Below the pieces are notes generated by a model, which was not told the DNA's origin, searched no databases, and saw nothing but the letters and a program-made list of their open reading frames with translations. Below, piece after piece: positions 32,984-41,588 of a stretch of 64,000 nt of DNA. Made by a program: the position numbers and the translations under genes. The first letter of the stretch is position 1, and every line of letters starts with the position of its first letter. The stretch comes from Pseudomonas brassicacearum subsp. neoaurantiaca (GTDB taxonomy: Bacteria > Pseudomonadota > Gammaproteobacteria > Pseudomonadales > Pseudomonadaceae), in NCBI RefSeq assembly GCF_013608025.1, contig NZ_VDLV01000012.1:169623-233622 (forward strand), given 5' to 3'.

Positions 32984-34513
32984 TTAATGGCTGACGTTAT
33001 CCACAGCGATGGACTCGCCGCTGACGTCTTCGTAATAGGTCTCGCGCTTGGCAATGATCAGGTACAACAGCCCTGCAATCGAAGCGCCAATCAGCCAGGA
33101 AAACGGTGAAACACTGTCGAAACCGGGCACCAGCGCCAGGATAATCGCAATCAGCGCCGCCGGAATGAACGCCGTCACCGCACGCAAATTGACCCCGTTG
33201 CTGTAGAAATACGCACCGTTTGGGTCCTCGCTGTACAGTTGTGGCACGTTGATGCGGCCTTTTCGCAGAAGCCAGTAGTCGACCATGATCACGCCATACA
33301 GCGGTCCGAGCAGGGCGCCGAGGCCGGACAGGAAATACACGATTACCAGCGGGCTGTTATAGAGGTTCCACGGCAGGATCAATACGGCGATGGCGGCACT
33401 GATCAGCCCGGCGCGGCGGAAGGTCAGGTATTTGGGCGCCAGGTTGCTGAGCACGAACGCCGGGGCGACGAAGTTGGCCATGATGTTTACCGCCACGGTG
33501 ACGATCAGGAACGCCAGGCAGCCGAGCACCAGGAAGAAGGTGTTGGGGATCGAGGCAATGACCTGGGTCGGGCTTTCGATGATTTGGCCGTTGATCTGGA
33601 ACTGCGCGCCGCAGAGCAGTATGGTGATGGCGGCAAACACCAGGATATTCACCGGCAGGCCCCAGAAATTTCCCACGACGATGGTCCGGCGGCACGGCGA
33701 AGAGCGGGCGAAGTCGCAGAAGTTGAGGATCAGCGTGCCGTAGATCGCCAGCCACAGCGCGCCACCGGCGAATATGTTGCGCCACATCTCGCCGCCCGTC
33801 AGGGGTTCGCGGATCGACCAGGCGATGGTTGCATCGGCCTGCAAGTACATCCAACCGGCGAGGGCCGCGACTGTCACCAGAATGACCGGCCCGGCGAAGC
33901 CTTCGTAGCGGCGAACCGTTTCCATCCCATAGGCGAGGATCATCAGTTGCACGAACCAGATCGCCACGAAACACACCCAGCCCAGGCTCGACAGCCCGAG
34001 AATCGAGTTGTGGTCGTATTCGGCAAAGCCTGGGTGGATGGCGGTCAACAGTACGCGGAACACCACGGACGCCAAGTACGTCTGGATACCGAACCAGGCA
34101 ATGGCGATGACCGCCCTGATCAACGCAGGAATCTGCGCGCCGTGAATGCCGAAACTGATCCGGCTAATGACAGGAAAAGGCACTCCGGTCTTTTGTCCCA
34201 TGTAGCCGGACAGGTTCATGAAGCCATACACCAGCGCCGCGCCGATCCCCAGCGACAGCAATATCTGCCAACCGCCCAGGCCCAAGGCATAAAGGCCGAT
34301 GGCGAATGAATAATTGGCGATGTTGTGTACGTCGTTGGTCCACAGGGCAAAGATGCTGTAGCGGCCCCAGCGCCGACCTTCGGCCTTGGTCGGCGCAAGG
34401 TCCTTGTTGTGCAGCCTTGGGCTCAAGGTGAGGGGGGCTGCGGTTTGTTCATCGAAGGCAGCGGTTGGGGAGGGCAGATCCAGCGCAATGTTGTTGGAAA
34501 GACTTGTACGCAT
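32984..34513 (-). CDS. NCS1 family nucleobase/hydantoin permease
   Basis: A 509-residue inner-membrane transporter with about twelve helices and hydrophilic ends. The family pattern includes IFALWTNDVHNIANYSFAIG in helix 1, PFPVISRISFGIHG and WFGIQTYLAS in helix 3, all characteristic of Mhp1/allantoin/uracil permeases. It uses the sodium or proton gradient to import a nucleobase-like or hydantoin compound. The downstream racemase-like gene supports a hydantoin or allantoin type substrate, but this is inference. A palindrome lies about 170 bases upstream. Start ATG at 34513. Confidence 0.92.
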   Translation of the reverse strand: MRTSLSNNIALDLPSPTAAFDEQTAAPLTLSPRLHNKDLAPTKAEGRRWGRYSIFALWTNDVHNIANYSFAIGLYALGLGGWQILLSLGIGAALVYGFMNLSGYMGQKTGVPFPVISRISFGIHGAQIPALIRAVIAIAWFGIQTYLASVVFRVLLTAIHPGFAEYDHNSILGLSSLGWVCFVAIWFVQLMILAYGMETVRRYEGFAGPVILVTVAALAGWMYLQADATIAWSIREPLTGGEMWRNIFAGGALWLAIYGTLILNFCDFARSSPCRRTIVVGNFWGLPVNILVFAAITILLCGAQFQINGQIIESPTQVIASIPNTFFLVLGCLAFLIVTVAVNIMANFVAPAFVLSNLAPKYLTFRRAGLISAAIAVLILPWNLYNSPLVIVYFLSGLGALLGPLYGVIMVDYWLLRKGRINVPQLYSEDPNGAYFYSNGVNLRAVTAFIPAALIAIILALVPGFDSVSPFSWLIGASIAGLLYLIIAKRETYYEDVSGESIAVDNVSH

Positions 34514-34681
34514 TCCGGCAGGCTCCTGATTCTCGGGCCACGGTGACTATGCATGAGCGCGAGGCTCGGCAGATCTTCGTCGCGGCGGGGCGAGCATCAT
34601 TGGTTATGGGGCATCTGCAGCCTGTACGGGATAGGGCGCTTCAGGCTTGCGGATCGAAAGTGTGTGTATGTTTTATGAATG

Positions 34682-34691
34682 TTGTATACAA
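34682..34691. promoter_or_regulatory. Palindrome, candidate GntR-type operator
   Basis: TTGTATACAA is a perfect ten-base palindrome, of the kind bound by FadR-subfamily GntR regulators that often control hydantoin or purine catabolism. It lies 169 bases upstream of the permease start. The cognate regulator is not in the window. Confidence 0.45.
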
Positions 34692-34910
34692 AACACTTGT
34701 CGACTAAAGCCAGATTTATGCCACTTACGGGTCTATCGGATTGGCCGGAAATTTCGTTTCGTTATGATTGTTTAATAACTAGCTGAAATTCGGCCATAAA
34801 AAATTGACCGATTAAACAGGTATTTTTTTATTCGGCGGACGCCAGCGGGAGGGTAGGACGGGTTAGGTGGGATCGAATGTGTAACTTTTAGGGGCGGGCA
34901 TGAATCAAGT

Positions 34911-34950
34911 GCACACAAAAAATGCCACCTAGGGTGACATTTTTGTGTAC
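34911..34950 (-). terminator. Terminator of cysH
   Basis: Inverted arms around AAAATGTCACC / GGTGGCATTTTTT on the minus strand, with a short CTAG centre, end in a T run 17 bases after the cysH stop. Confidence 0.85.
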
Positions 34951-34966
34951 AGAGTTCGTCGATCGC

Positions 34967-35710
34967 TTAAACGGTCTTGGACTTGGCGATGATATTTCCG
35001 GCATGCAGCCCGCATTCTTTCTGCGTAGCTTCTTCCCACCACCAACGACCTTCGCGCTCGTGCTGGTTCGGTAACACCGGGCGGGTACAGGGCTCGCAGC
35101 CGATGCTGATAAAACCGCGCTCGTGCAGGCTGTTATAAGGCAGCTCGAGCATGCGGATATAACCCCAGACTTCTTCGCTGGTCATTTGCGACAACGGATT
35201 GAATTTGTACAGCGTGCGCTCCGGCGTCGAGAACGCCGTGTCGATTTCCAATACCGCCACCTGGCTGCGGGTACCAGGGCTCTGGTCGCGGCGCTGGCCG
35301 GTGGCCCAGGCGCGAACGTCGGTCAGTTTGCGCCGCAACGGCTCGATCTTGCGGATGCCGCAGCACTCGCCATGACCGTCCTTGTAGAAGCTGAACAGGC
35401 CTTTTTCCTTCACGAAAGGGTCCAGCTTCGTATGGTCGGGCGAGACCAGCTCGATGTCGATCTTGTAGTGCTCGCGCACCTGATCGATGAAACGATAGGT
35501 TTCCGGATGCAGGCGACCGGTGTCGAGGCTGAACACTTTGACGTTTTTGTTCAGTTTCCAGGCCATGTCCACCAGCACCACGTCTTCGGCGCCACTGAAG
35601 GATATCCACAGGTCATCGCCGAACTCGGCGAAGGCCAGCTTGAGAATGTCCTGGGGGGACTTGTTGGCATAGGTCGTGGCGAGTTCCACGACGTCGAACG
35701 ATGGGCTCAT
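34967..35710 (-). CDS. cysH: Adenylyl-sulfate (APS) reductase CysH, 4Fe-4S type
   Basis: A 247-residue enzyme that reduces activated sulfate to sulfite for cysteine synthesis. The nucleotide-binding PAPS/APS motif is [12 protein letters not shown] and the [10 protein letters not shown] segment follows. The cluster cysteines are Cys116-Cys117 and Cys205/Cys208 (CEPC), identifying the iron-sulfur APS reductase used by Pseudomonas rather than the PAPS-only enzyme; the catalytic Cys is in KECGLHAG (233). It needs thioredoxin. ATG at 35710 with a modest ribosome site. It is divergent from thrH, as in P. aeruginosa (PA1756-PA1757). Confidence 0.96.
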   Translation of the reverse strand: MSPSFDVVELATTYANKSPQDILKLAFAEFGDDLWISFSGAEDVVLVDMAWKLNKNVKVFSLDTGRLHPETYRFIDQVREHYKIDIELVSPDHTKLDPFVKEKGLFSFYKDGHGECCGIRKIEPLRRKLTDVRAWATGQRRDQSPGTRSQVAVLEIDTAFSTPERTLYKFNPLSQMTSEEVWGYIRMLELPYNSLHERGFISIGCEPCTRPVLPNQHEREGRWWWEEATQKECGLHAGNIIAKSKTV

Positions 35711-35883
35711 CAGGGCGGTTTCCTACAGGTCGGTGGCGCTGGGCGCTCTATATGGGCTGATGGTAACAAAAGCTGCCGGGGCTGGCGCGTCCCTGTGCGT
35801 TGCGCGGGCTTCGACGAATGGCTAGAGTCGGCAGGCCTTTTGTTCGCTCAACCGATAAACATCAGAAAAAATGGGAGTGTCTT

Positions 35884-36501
35884 GTGGAAATTGCCTGTCT
35901 CGACCTGGAAGGTGTGCTGGTCCCGGAGATCTGGATCGCCTTCGCTGAAAAAACCGGGATTGAATCCCTCAGGGCAACCACTCGGGACATCCCCGACTAC
36001 GACGTGCTGATGAAGCAACGGTTGCGCATCCTTGATGAACACGGCCTAAAGCTCACCGACATCCAGGAAGTCATCGCCACCCTCAAGCCGCTGGACGGCG
36101 CCATCGAATTCGTCGACTGGCTGCGTGAGCGGTTCCAGGTGGTGATTCTGTCCGACACGTTCTACGAATTTTCCCAGCCATTGATGCGCCAGTTGGGCTT
36201 CCCGACATTGCTTTGCCATCGTTTGATCACCGATGACGGCGGACGAGTGACCGGCTACCAGTTGCGTCAGAAAGATCCGAAGCGCCAGTCGGTCCTGGCC
36301 TTCAAGAGTCTGTATTACCGGGTGATTGCAGCGGGGGATTCCTACAACGACACCACGATGCTGGGCGAAGCCGACGCCGGGATCCTGTTCCATGCGCCTG
36401 AAAACGTGATCCGCGAATTCCCGCAATTCCCGGCGGTGCACACGTTTGCCGAGTTGAAGCAGGAATTCATCAAGGCCTCGAACCGTCCCCTGAACCTGTA
36501 A
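35884..36501 (+). CDS. thrH: Phosphoserine phosphatase / phosphoserine:homoserine phosphotransferase ThrH
   Basis: A 205-residue HAD enzyme, the exact length of P. aeruginosa ThrH. The nucleophile and acid/base residues are in CLDLEGVLVPE (Asp7; the usual second Asp is Glu here, as in ThrH). Motif III/IV is AAGDSYNDTTMLGEADAGI. It transfers phosphate from phosphoserine to homoserine or hydrolyses it, linking serine and threonine synthesis. The start is GTG at 35884 with GGGAG upstream; the longer ATG frame from 35800 lies in the divergent promoter region. A REPIN follows. Confidence 0.95.
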   Translation: MEIACLDLEGVLVPEIWIAFAEKTGIESLRATTRDIPDYDVLMKQRLRILDEHGLKLTDIQEVIATLKPLDGAIEFVDWLRERFQVVILSDTFYEFSQPLMRQLGFPTLLCHRLITDDGGRVTGYQLRQKDPKRQSVLAFKSLYYRVIAAGDSYNDTTMLGEADAGILFHAPENVIREFPQFPAVHTFAELKQEFIKASNRPLNL

Positions 36502-36511
36502 ATACACACCC

Positions 36512-36600
36512 TGTGGGAGCGAGCTTGCTCGCGATGGCGGTGGATCAGTCGGCTCAAGGGTGGCTGACCCAATGCAATCGCGAGCAAGCTCGCTCCCACA
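36512..36600. repeat. REPIN (GTGGGAGCGAGC family)
   Basis: Inverted pair, GTGGGAGCGAGCTTGCTCGC at the left and its complement at the right, in the convergent gap between thrH and pabB. Confidence 0.88.
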
Positions 36601-36627
36601 AGGTGTTATGTCTGGTTTGGGATTTGT

Positions 36628-37971
36628 TTACAGGTCCTGCAAGGTATCGAGCAACACCCGTACCTTGGTCATCGACTCCTGATACTCCGCCTCCCAATCC
36701 GAATCCGCGACAATCCCGCCACCGCCCCAGCAACACACCTGCCCATCCTTGACCAGCAGACTGCGGATGGCGATGGAGCTGTCCATTTCCCCGCGCACGT
36801 CCAGGTACAACAACGAGCCGCAATACAGCCCGCGTCGGGTCGGTTCGAGTTCGTCGATGATTTGCATGGCGCGGATTTTCGGCGCGCCGGTGATCGAACC
36901 GCCGGGAAAGCTGCCGGCGATCAAGTCCAAGGCGTCTTTACCCTCCGCCAACTCGCCGGTCACGCTGCTGACCAGGTGATGCACGTTCGGGTAGCTTTCC
37001 AGGCTGAACAGCTCTGGCACTCGCACCGAGCCGACACGGCACGTGCGGCCCAGGTCGTTGCGCAGCAGGTCGACGATCATCAGGTTTTCCGCCCGGTCCT
37101 TGGGGCTGGCCAGCAGCTCGGCGGCGTGGGCGGCGTCTCCGTCGGGCGTTGCTCCGCGGGGGCGGGTGCCCTTGATCGGACGGGTTTCGACGTGGCCTTC
37201 GCTGACCTTGACGAAGCGTTCCGGCGACAGGCTCAACACCGCGCCACCCTCCGGCAGGCTCTGGAAACCTGAGAACGGCGTCGGGCAAGCCGTGCGCAGC
37301 GCCTGGTAGGCGGTCCAGGCATCGCCATGGCATTGGGCGCGGAAGCGCTGGGCAAAGTTGACCTGGTAACAGTCGCCGGCCTGGATATACGCCTGGATGC
37401 GTTCGAATGCCTGTCGATAGGCGTCGGCGCTGAGGTCGGGTGCCATCGGGCCTGCAAGACTGAATGCGGTGGTGGGTGTTGCGGATGGCCGGCTGAACAG
37501 TTCGATCAGTCGTTGGCGTTCACTTTCGCCGCAATGGGGATGGAAGACCAGTTGGCTGGTGGTGGCCTGGTGATCCGTGACCAACGCCCAGTCATACACG
37601 CCGAAGCGTGCGTCAGGCAGTTGCAGGTCATCCGTGGCGTAGGACGGCAACGTTTCCAGGTGTCGGCCGAAGTCGTAGCTCAAGTAGCCGATCAAGCCGC
37701 CGGCGAAGGGCAATTGCACCGTCGCCGGCAGTTCCGCGTGGCCGAGTTGCGTCAGATGCATCCGAAGACGTCGCAGGAAATCGCTGCCAGTTTCGTCAGG
37801 CCGTACCGCCAGTTGTTCCAATGGCCAGGCGCTGAGCAGGTCGTAGCGTCCGCGTTCGGCGCTCGGTCGGCCACTGTCGAGCAGCACGCTGCCGGGGGCA
37901 TGGCGGATCGCCGCGAAATACTCGGCGGGGTTGGCGCGGTAGGGCAATGGGTGTACGGAGCAGGTTGGCAT
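36628..37971 (-). CDS. pabB: Aminodeoxychorismate synthase component I
   Basis: A 447-residue chorismate-utilising enzyme. It makes 4-amino-4-deoxychorismate with a glutaminase partner (PabA) for folate synthesis. The key motif PIKGTRPRG carries the Lys that distinguishes PabB from anthranilate synthase (PIAGT). Other conserved blocks are YQVNFAQRF, DLLRNDLGR, FPGGSITGAPKIRAMQII and DSSIAIRSLL. Start ATG at 37971. The gene is convergent with thrH across a REPIN, and is separated from the downstream small operon by another REPIN. It matches the PA1758 position. Confidence 0.95.
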   Translation of the reverse strand: MPTCSVHPLPYRANPAEYFAAIRHAPGSVLLDSGRPSAERGRYDLLSAWPLEQLAVRPDETGSDFLRRLRMHLTQLGHAELPATVQLPFAGGLIGYLSYDFGRHLETLPSYATDDLQLPDARFGVYDWALVTDHQATTSQLVFHPHCGESERQRLIELFSRPSATPTTAFSLAGPMAPDLSADAYRQAFERIQAYIQAGDCYQVNFAQRFRAQCHGDAWTAYQALRTACPTPFSGFQSLPEGGAVLSLSPERFVKVSEGHVETRPIKGTRPRGATPDGDAAHAAELLASPKDRAENLMIVDLLRNDLGRTCRVGSVRVPELFSLESYPNVHHLVSSVTGELAEGKDALDLIAGSFPGGSITGAPKIRAMQIIDELEPTRRGLYCGSLLYLDVRGEMDSSIAIRSLLVKDGQVCCWGGGGIVADSDWEAEYQESMTKVRVLLDTLQDL

Positions 37972-38078
37972 GGGCGGGGTGGGTCAGCCGTTCAGGCGGG
38001 GGAGCGATTGTAATCCCCTGTAGGATTTGCTCCTAGGGGGATGTCGGTATTGAACAGGTCTGAAGCTTCAATGAGGCC

Positions 38079-38213
38079 CGTGGCGAGGGAGCTTGCTCCC
38101 GCTGGGCTGCGAAGCGGCCCCCTGGGCAGTTGAGCGCGATCATTCTGATACACCGAGGTGCTGGGCTTTGGGGTTGCTGCGCAACCCAGCGGGAGCAAGC
38201 TCCCTCGCCACAG
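38079..38213. repeat. REPIN, longer spacer
   Basis: Inverted pair of the GTGGCGAGGGAGCTTGCTCC family; the enclosed spacer is about 90 bases, longer than in other copies, and contains TTGCGCAACCCAG-type second inverted sequence. Confidence 0.85.
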
Positions 38214-38248
38214 GGTTCAACCTTCAGCTTCGGTTTTCATCCTCAGCT

Positions 38249-39235
38249 TCAACCCTCAACCGGCGGAATATGCCCAAACAACTCCTGGGCAAACGCCACG
38301 CGCTCTTCCACGGTTTCGGTCACGCCCCGGGCCTTGAGCTCTTCCAGGTGGGCTTCTACTGCGTGGGTACGCAAGGTCAGGCCGCAGTCGTTGGCGATCT
38401 GGATATTCAGCCCCGGCCGGGCGTTCAGTTCCAGGATCAATGGACCTTTTTCCTGATCCAGCACCATGTCGACGCCGATGTAGCCCAGTCCGCACAATTC
38501 ATAGCAACCGGCGGCCAGCTTCATGAAACCGTCCCAATAGGGCAGTTGCACACCGTCCACCGCGTTCGTGGTGTCGGGATGCTTGGTGATGATGTTGTTC
38601 AGCCAGGTGCCACGCAGGGTCAGGCCCGTGGCAAGGTCGACGCCGACGCCGATCGCACCCTGGTGCAGGTTGGCCTTGCCGCCGGATTGACGAGTCGGCA
38701 AGCGCAGCATGGCCATCACCGGATAACCCATCAGCACGATGATGCGGATGTCCGGCACGCCTTCGTAGCTGATGCTCTTGAAGATCTGGTCCGGCGTCAC
38801 GCGGTATTCGATCAGCGCCCGGTCACGGTGCCCGCCCAAGGAGTACAAGCCAGTGAGGATGCTGGAGACATGGTGCTCGATTTCCTCGTGACTGATGATC
38901 TTGCCGGACACGGTGCGGTAGCGACCTTCGAAGCGGTCGGCGATGACGATGATGCCGTCGCCGCCGGCACCCTGGGCCGGTTTGATCACGAAGTCGGTGC
39001 GTCCGCCAATGATCTCGTCGAGCTTGTCGATTTCCTTCTCGGTGGAGATCACCCCGTACAGTTCCGGCACATGAATGCCGGCGGCGATGGCCCGTTCCTT
39101 GGTGATGATCTTGTCATCGACGATGGGGTACAGGCTGCGCTTGTTGTACTTGAGCACGTAGTCGGCGTTACGCCGGTTGATGCCCATGATGCCCCGGGCT
39201 TCCAGGGCCTTCCAGGTCTTCCAGAAGCCGAACAT
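38249..39235 (-). CDS. Alpha-L-glutamate ligase-like protein (ATP-grasp, RimK-like)
   Basis: A 328-residue ATP-grasp enzyme. The ATP-binding lysine region is DFVIKPAQGAGGDGIIVI; the metal-binding end is LILELNARPGLNIQIAN, with a Glu and Asn that bind magnesium. Such enzymes join a carboxylate to an amine, for example adding glutamate residues. It shares one base with the upstream 7TM transglutaminase-like gene and forms with it and a retropepsin-like protease a conserved three-gene operon. The acceptor is unknown. Start ATG at 39235. Confidence 0.88.
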   Translation of the reverse strand: MFGFWKTWKALEARGIMGINRRNADYVLKYNKRSLYPIVDDKIITKERAIAAGIHVPELYGVISTEKEIDKLDEIIGGRTDFVIKPAQGAGGDGIIVIADRFEGRYRTVSGKIISHEEIEHHVSSILTGLYSLGGHRDRALIEYRVTPDQIFKSISYEGVPDIRIIVLMGYPVMAMLRLPTRQSGGKANLHQGAIGVGVDLATGLTLRGTWLNNIITKHPDTTNAVDGVQLPYWDGFMKLAAGCYELCGLGYIGVDMVLDQEKGPLILELNARPGLNIQIANDCGLTLRTHAVEAHLEELKARGVTETVEERVAFAQELFGHIPPVEG

Positions 39236-40767
39236 CAGGAGTCAGCCTTGAGGAAGGCCTTGAACCGAACCAGCTCGGTCAGGCGATAGCCGCGATAACG
39301 ACCCATGGCCAGCATGAAGCCCACCAGGATCAGCAGGATCGCCGGGAAAGTGAACACGAAGTACACCAACTCCGGCACGCTCATGATCAGGTGTGCCAGG
39401 GACGCGGCGAACAAGGTGCCGATGGCGACTTTCATTGCGTGGCCGCCACCGCGTTCTTCCCAGGTGATGGACAGGCGTTCGATGGTCATGGTGAGGATCA
39501 CCATCGGAAACAGCGCCACCGACAAGCCGCGCTCCAGGCCCAGCTTATGGCTGAACAGGCTGATGGCGGCAATCAGCACCACCACGAACGTCAACACCAC
39601 CGAAAGCCTTGGCAGCATCTGTAGTTTCAAGTGTTCCAGATAGGATCGCAGCGAAAGGCCCAGCGCCGTGATAACGGTGAACAGGATGATGCCAAAGCCC
39701 AGTTGGGTTTCGCGGAAAGCCAGGGCGATCAGCACCGGGGTGAAGGTGCCCAGGGTCTGCAGGCCGATCAGGTTGCGCAGCACCAGGATCACCAGCACGC
39801 CGATCGGGATCATCACCATGATCATGAAGGTCTGCTGGGTTTGCAGCGGCAGGCCGTAGAGCGAGTATTCGAGGAAGTTGGCGTCGGTGTTCTCGTCCGT
39901 CAGCTTGGCCAGGCGAATGGCGTTCATTTCGCTGTTGTTCATGCTGAAGGTAACGGTGGCTTTCTTGCCGCCATCGACGGTGATCAGGTTTTCATCGCCG
40001 GTCCACCACAACAGGCGGTCGGTGGGCAGGCCCTGCTCGCCGGTGTCCGGGTTGAAATACAGCCAGTCGGTGCCGTTAAAACTGCGCAGCCACAGCTCGG
40101 GCATTTGCGGTTGGTCGGCGACCAGGCGGATGGTGTGGACTTTTTCCACCGGCACGTGGGCGATGGACAGCACCAGTTCGACGATCCGCGCCTTGTTGCT
40201 TGAGGACGGATCACCGGCGAGCAGCAGCTTGACGTTGTCGTCGTTGAGGTTGTTGACCCGCTTGATCGCTTCGCTGATGAACGTCTCGACGTCGGCCGAA
40301 TGCTGGCGGATCGGCGCTAGCAGGGCTTCGGCGGCGAGTTTTTCCGGGCCTTCGACGGCGATGCTGTCGCGGAACGTCGGGCCCTTGATCTTGGTTTTCT
40401 CAGCGCTGTAGCGCTTGGTCAGCACCAGGCGGTAATACAGCGTCTGGTTGCCTTTGGCGCGACGGGCCGACCACGTCACCTTGCGGTTACCGTCAACCCG
40501 GTTCACCGCCACACCGTAGTTATTGGAAATGAAACTCTCGTTGAGGCTCACATAGTCGCGGCTCAAGGGCGGCACGAACATCTGGATCTTCACCGGATCC
40601 TTGGCGTTGGGCACGAATTCGACCTTGGCGTCGATGTTCCACAAGTCGTCGGTGGCGTCTTCGGTGACCGGGATGCCGAGCACGAAAATCTGATAGGCCG
40701 TCACCGACAGGCCCAGTATCACCAGGATGGCGATCAGCATTTTCAGATGGAGGGTAAGGGAGCGCAT
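39235..40767 (-). CDS. Transglutaminase-like domain fused to seven membrane helices
   Basis: A 510-residue inner-membrane protein. An N-terminal anchor helix (about 10-30) is followed by a periplasmic region (30-330) that includes a transglutaminase-like domain around 195-260, where the catalytic Cys is not evident (SNKARIVELVLSIAHVPVEKVHTI), so it is probably inactive. The C-terminal part has seven helices (about 335-500; FMIMVMIPIGVLVILVLRNLIGL and following). This matches the family described as inactive transglutaminase fused to 7 TM helices, always found with an ATP-grasp ligase and a retropepsin-like protein. A role in envelope or osmotic physiology is suspected from related clusters but not shown here. 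Confidence 0.87.
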   Translation of the reverse strand: MRSLTLHLKMLIAILVILGLSVTAYQIFVLGIPVTEDATDDLWNIDAKVEFVPNAKDPVKIQMFVPPLSRDYVSLNESFISNNYGVAVNRVDGNRKVTWSARRAKGNQTLYYRLVLTKRYSAEKTKIKGPTFRDSIAVEGPEKLAAEALLAPIRQHSADVETFISEAIKRVNNLNDDNVKLLLAGDPSSSNKARIVELVLSIAHVPVEKVHTIRLVADQPQMPELWLRSFNGTDWLYFNPDTGEQGLPTDRLLWWTGDENLITVDGGKKATVTFSMNNSEMNAIRLAKLTDENTDANFLEYSLYGLPLQTQQTFMIMVMIPIGVLVILVLRNLIGLQTLGTFTPVLIALAFRETQLGFGIILFTVITALGLSLRSYLEHLKLQMLPRLSVVLTFVVVLIAAISLFSHKLGLERGLSVALFPMVILTMTIERLSITWEERGGGHAMKVAIGTLFAASLAHLIMSVPELVYFVFTFPAILLILVGFMLAMGRYRGYRLTELVRFKAFLKADS

Positions 40768-40772
40768 TGGAA

Positions 40773-41309
40773 TTACTCTGCGGTATGAGCGGCATTGGCG
40801 CAGGCGGGTTTGCCGGCAGCGTATTTGAGACTGGGGTCGACCAGCGCATCGAAACGCTTGAGCGCTTCGGAGCCGATCAGCAACGGGTATTGGAAGGCGC
40901 TGCGGTCGGTCAGGTTCACTTCGATGCTGCGCAGGGCCGAGCCCATGCAGATATCCAGTTCGATGACCGGCCGGGCCGTGTACTTCTTGCCTTCTTCCGG
41001 GTCGTAGTCACCGGCGCGGCGCTTGATCTTGCTGACACGGGCCAGCGGGCGTTCGATAGGGTGCGAATGAGCAGCGTCGATGGCCAGGTAGAAACGCACC
41101 CAGGATTCACCATTGCGCTTGAAGCGCTTGATGTCGCGGGCACTGAGGGAAGCAGTCTTGGCGCCGGTGTCGAGTTTGGCGGCAACCTCCAGGTCGATGC
41201 CCTGCAGCGCGGCGTATTCGTTGAGGCCGTACACGGTTTTTTCGCCCGCCACGGCAAGCCCCGGCAGGCACATGAAATACAGAGCGGCAGAAAAGGGCTT
41301 GAGTGTCAT
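40773..41309 (-). CDS. Retropepsin-like aspartic protease (RimK-associated zinc protease family)
   Basis: A 178-residue exported protein. Signal peptide residues 1-21 (AALYFMCLPGLAVAG). The mature protein has the single retropepsin motif KLDTGAKTASL (Asp47) and the second conserved block PLLIGSEALKRFDALVDPS. The annotation 'ATP-dependent zinc protease' is historical; the D-T-G-A motif indicates an aspartic protease fold acting as a dimer in the periplasm. It lies five bases upstream of the 7TM gene in the same operon. The substrate is unknown. Start ATG at 41309. Confidence 0.87.
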   Translation of the reverse strand: MTLKPFSAALYFMCLPGLAVAGEKTVYGLNEYAALQGIDLEVAAKLDTGAKTASLSARDIKRFKRNGESWVRFYLAIDAAHSHPIERPLARVSKIKRRAGDYDPEEGKKYTARPVIELDICMGSALRSIEVNLTDRSAFQYPLLIGSEALKRFDALVDPSLKYAAGKPACANAAHTAE

Positions 41310-41503
41310 AGATCCTGGTGCGCAGCGTTCCGTTTATCGGTTCAGGCCCTGGCATTGCTGCACAAGCTCCCTGGGCAGCCTTCCCTATAAAAGGAGAGCG
41401 GCAAATCGCGCGGCATTCTAGCACGGTGGTTTTCTGACGCCACCGCTGCCCGGGTGTTGCGCGTCGCCATTCGCCCGGTTATGGCGATGGCGCTTATTAG
41501 GCG

Positions 41504-41515
41504 ATTGTCGACAAT
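41504..41515. promoter_or_regulatory. Palindromic operator for the prp regulator
   Basis: ATTGTCGACAAT is a perfect 12-base palindrome. A second copy of its right part, GTCGACAAT, occurs at 41580-41588, running into the start codon of the GntR gene. The two sites flank a promoter, which suggests autoregulation by looping or occlusion. Confidence 0.65.
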
Positions 41516-41528
41516 GTTGATTTTTCTT

Positions 41529-41557
41529 TTGACGGTTGGCGGGTTATTGGTTAGTTT
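41529..41557 (+). promoter_or_regulatory. Predicted promoter of the prp operon
   Basis: TTGACG (41529-41534) and TAGTTT (41552-41557) are spaced by 17 bases and lie between the two GTCGAC operator sites, 32 bases before the regulator's start codon. Confidence 0.5.
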
Positions 41558-41588
41558 TTGCCTTATTGAAATTCAAGGTGTCGACAAT

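Larger units (their letters stand above)
34514..34966. other. Intergenic region upstream of the permease
   Basis: No gene seen. It holds an AT-rich tract (34740-34830), a GntR-type palindrome at 34682-34691 and, at its right end, the terminator of cysH. Confidence 0.4.
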
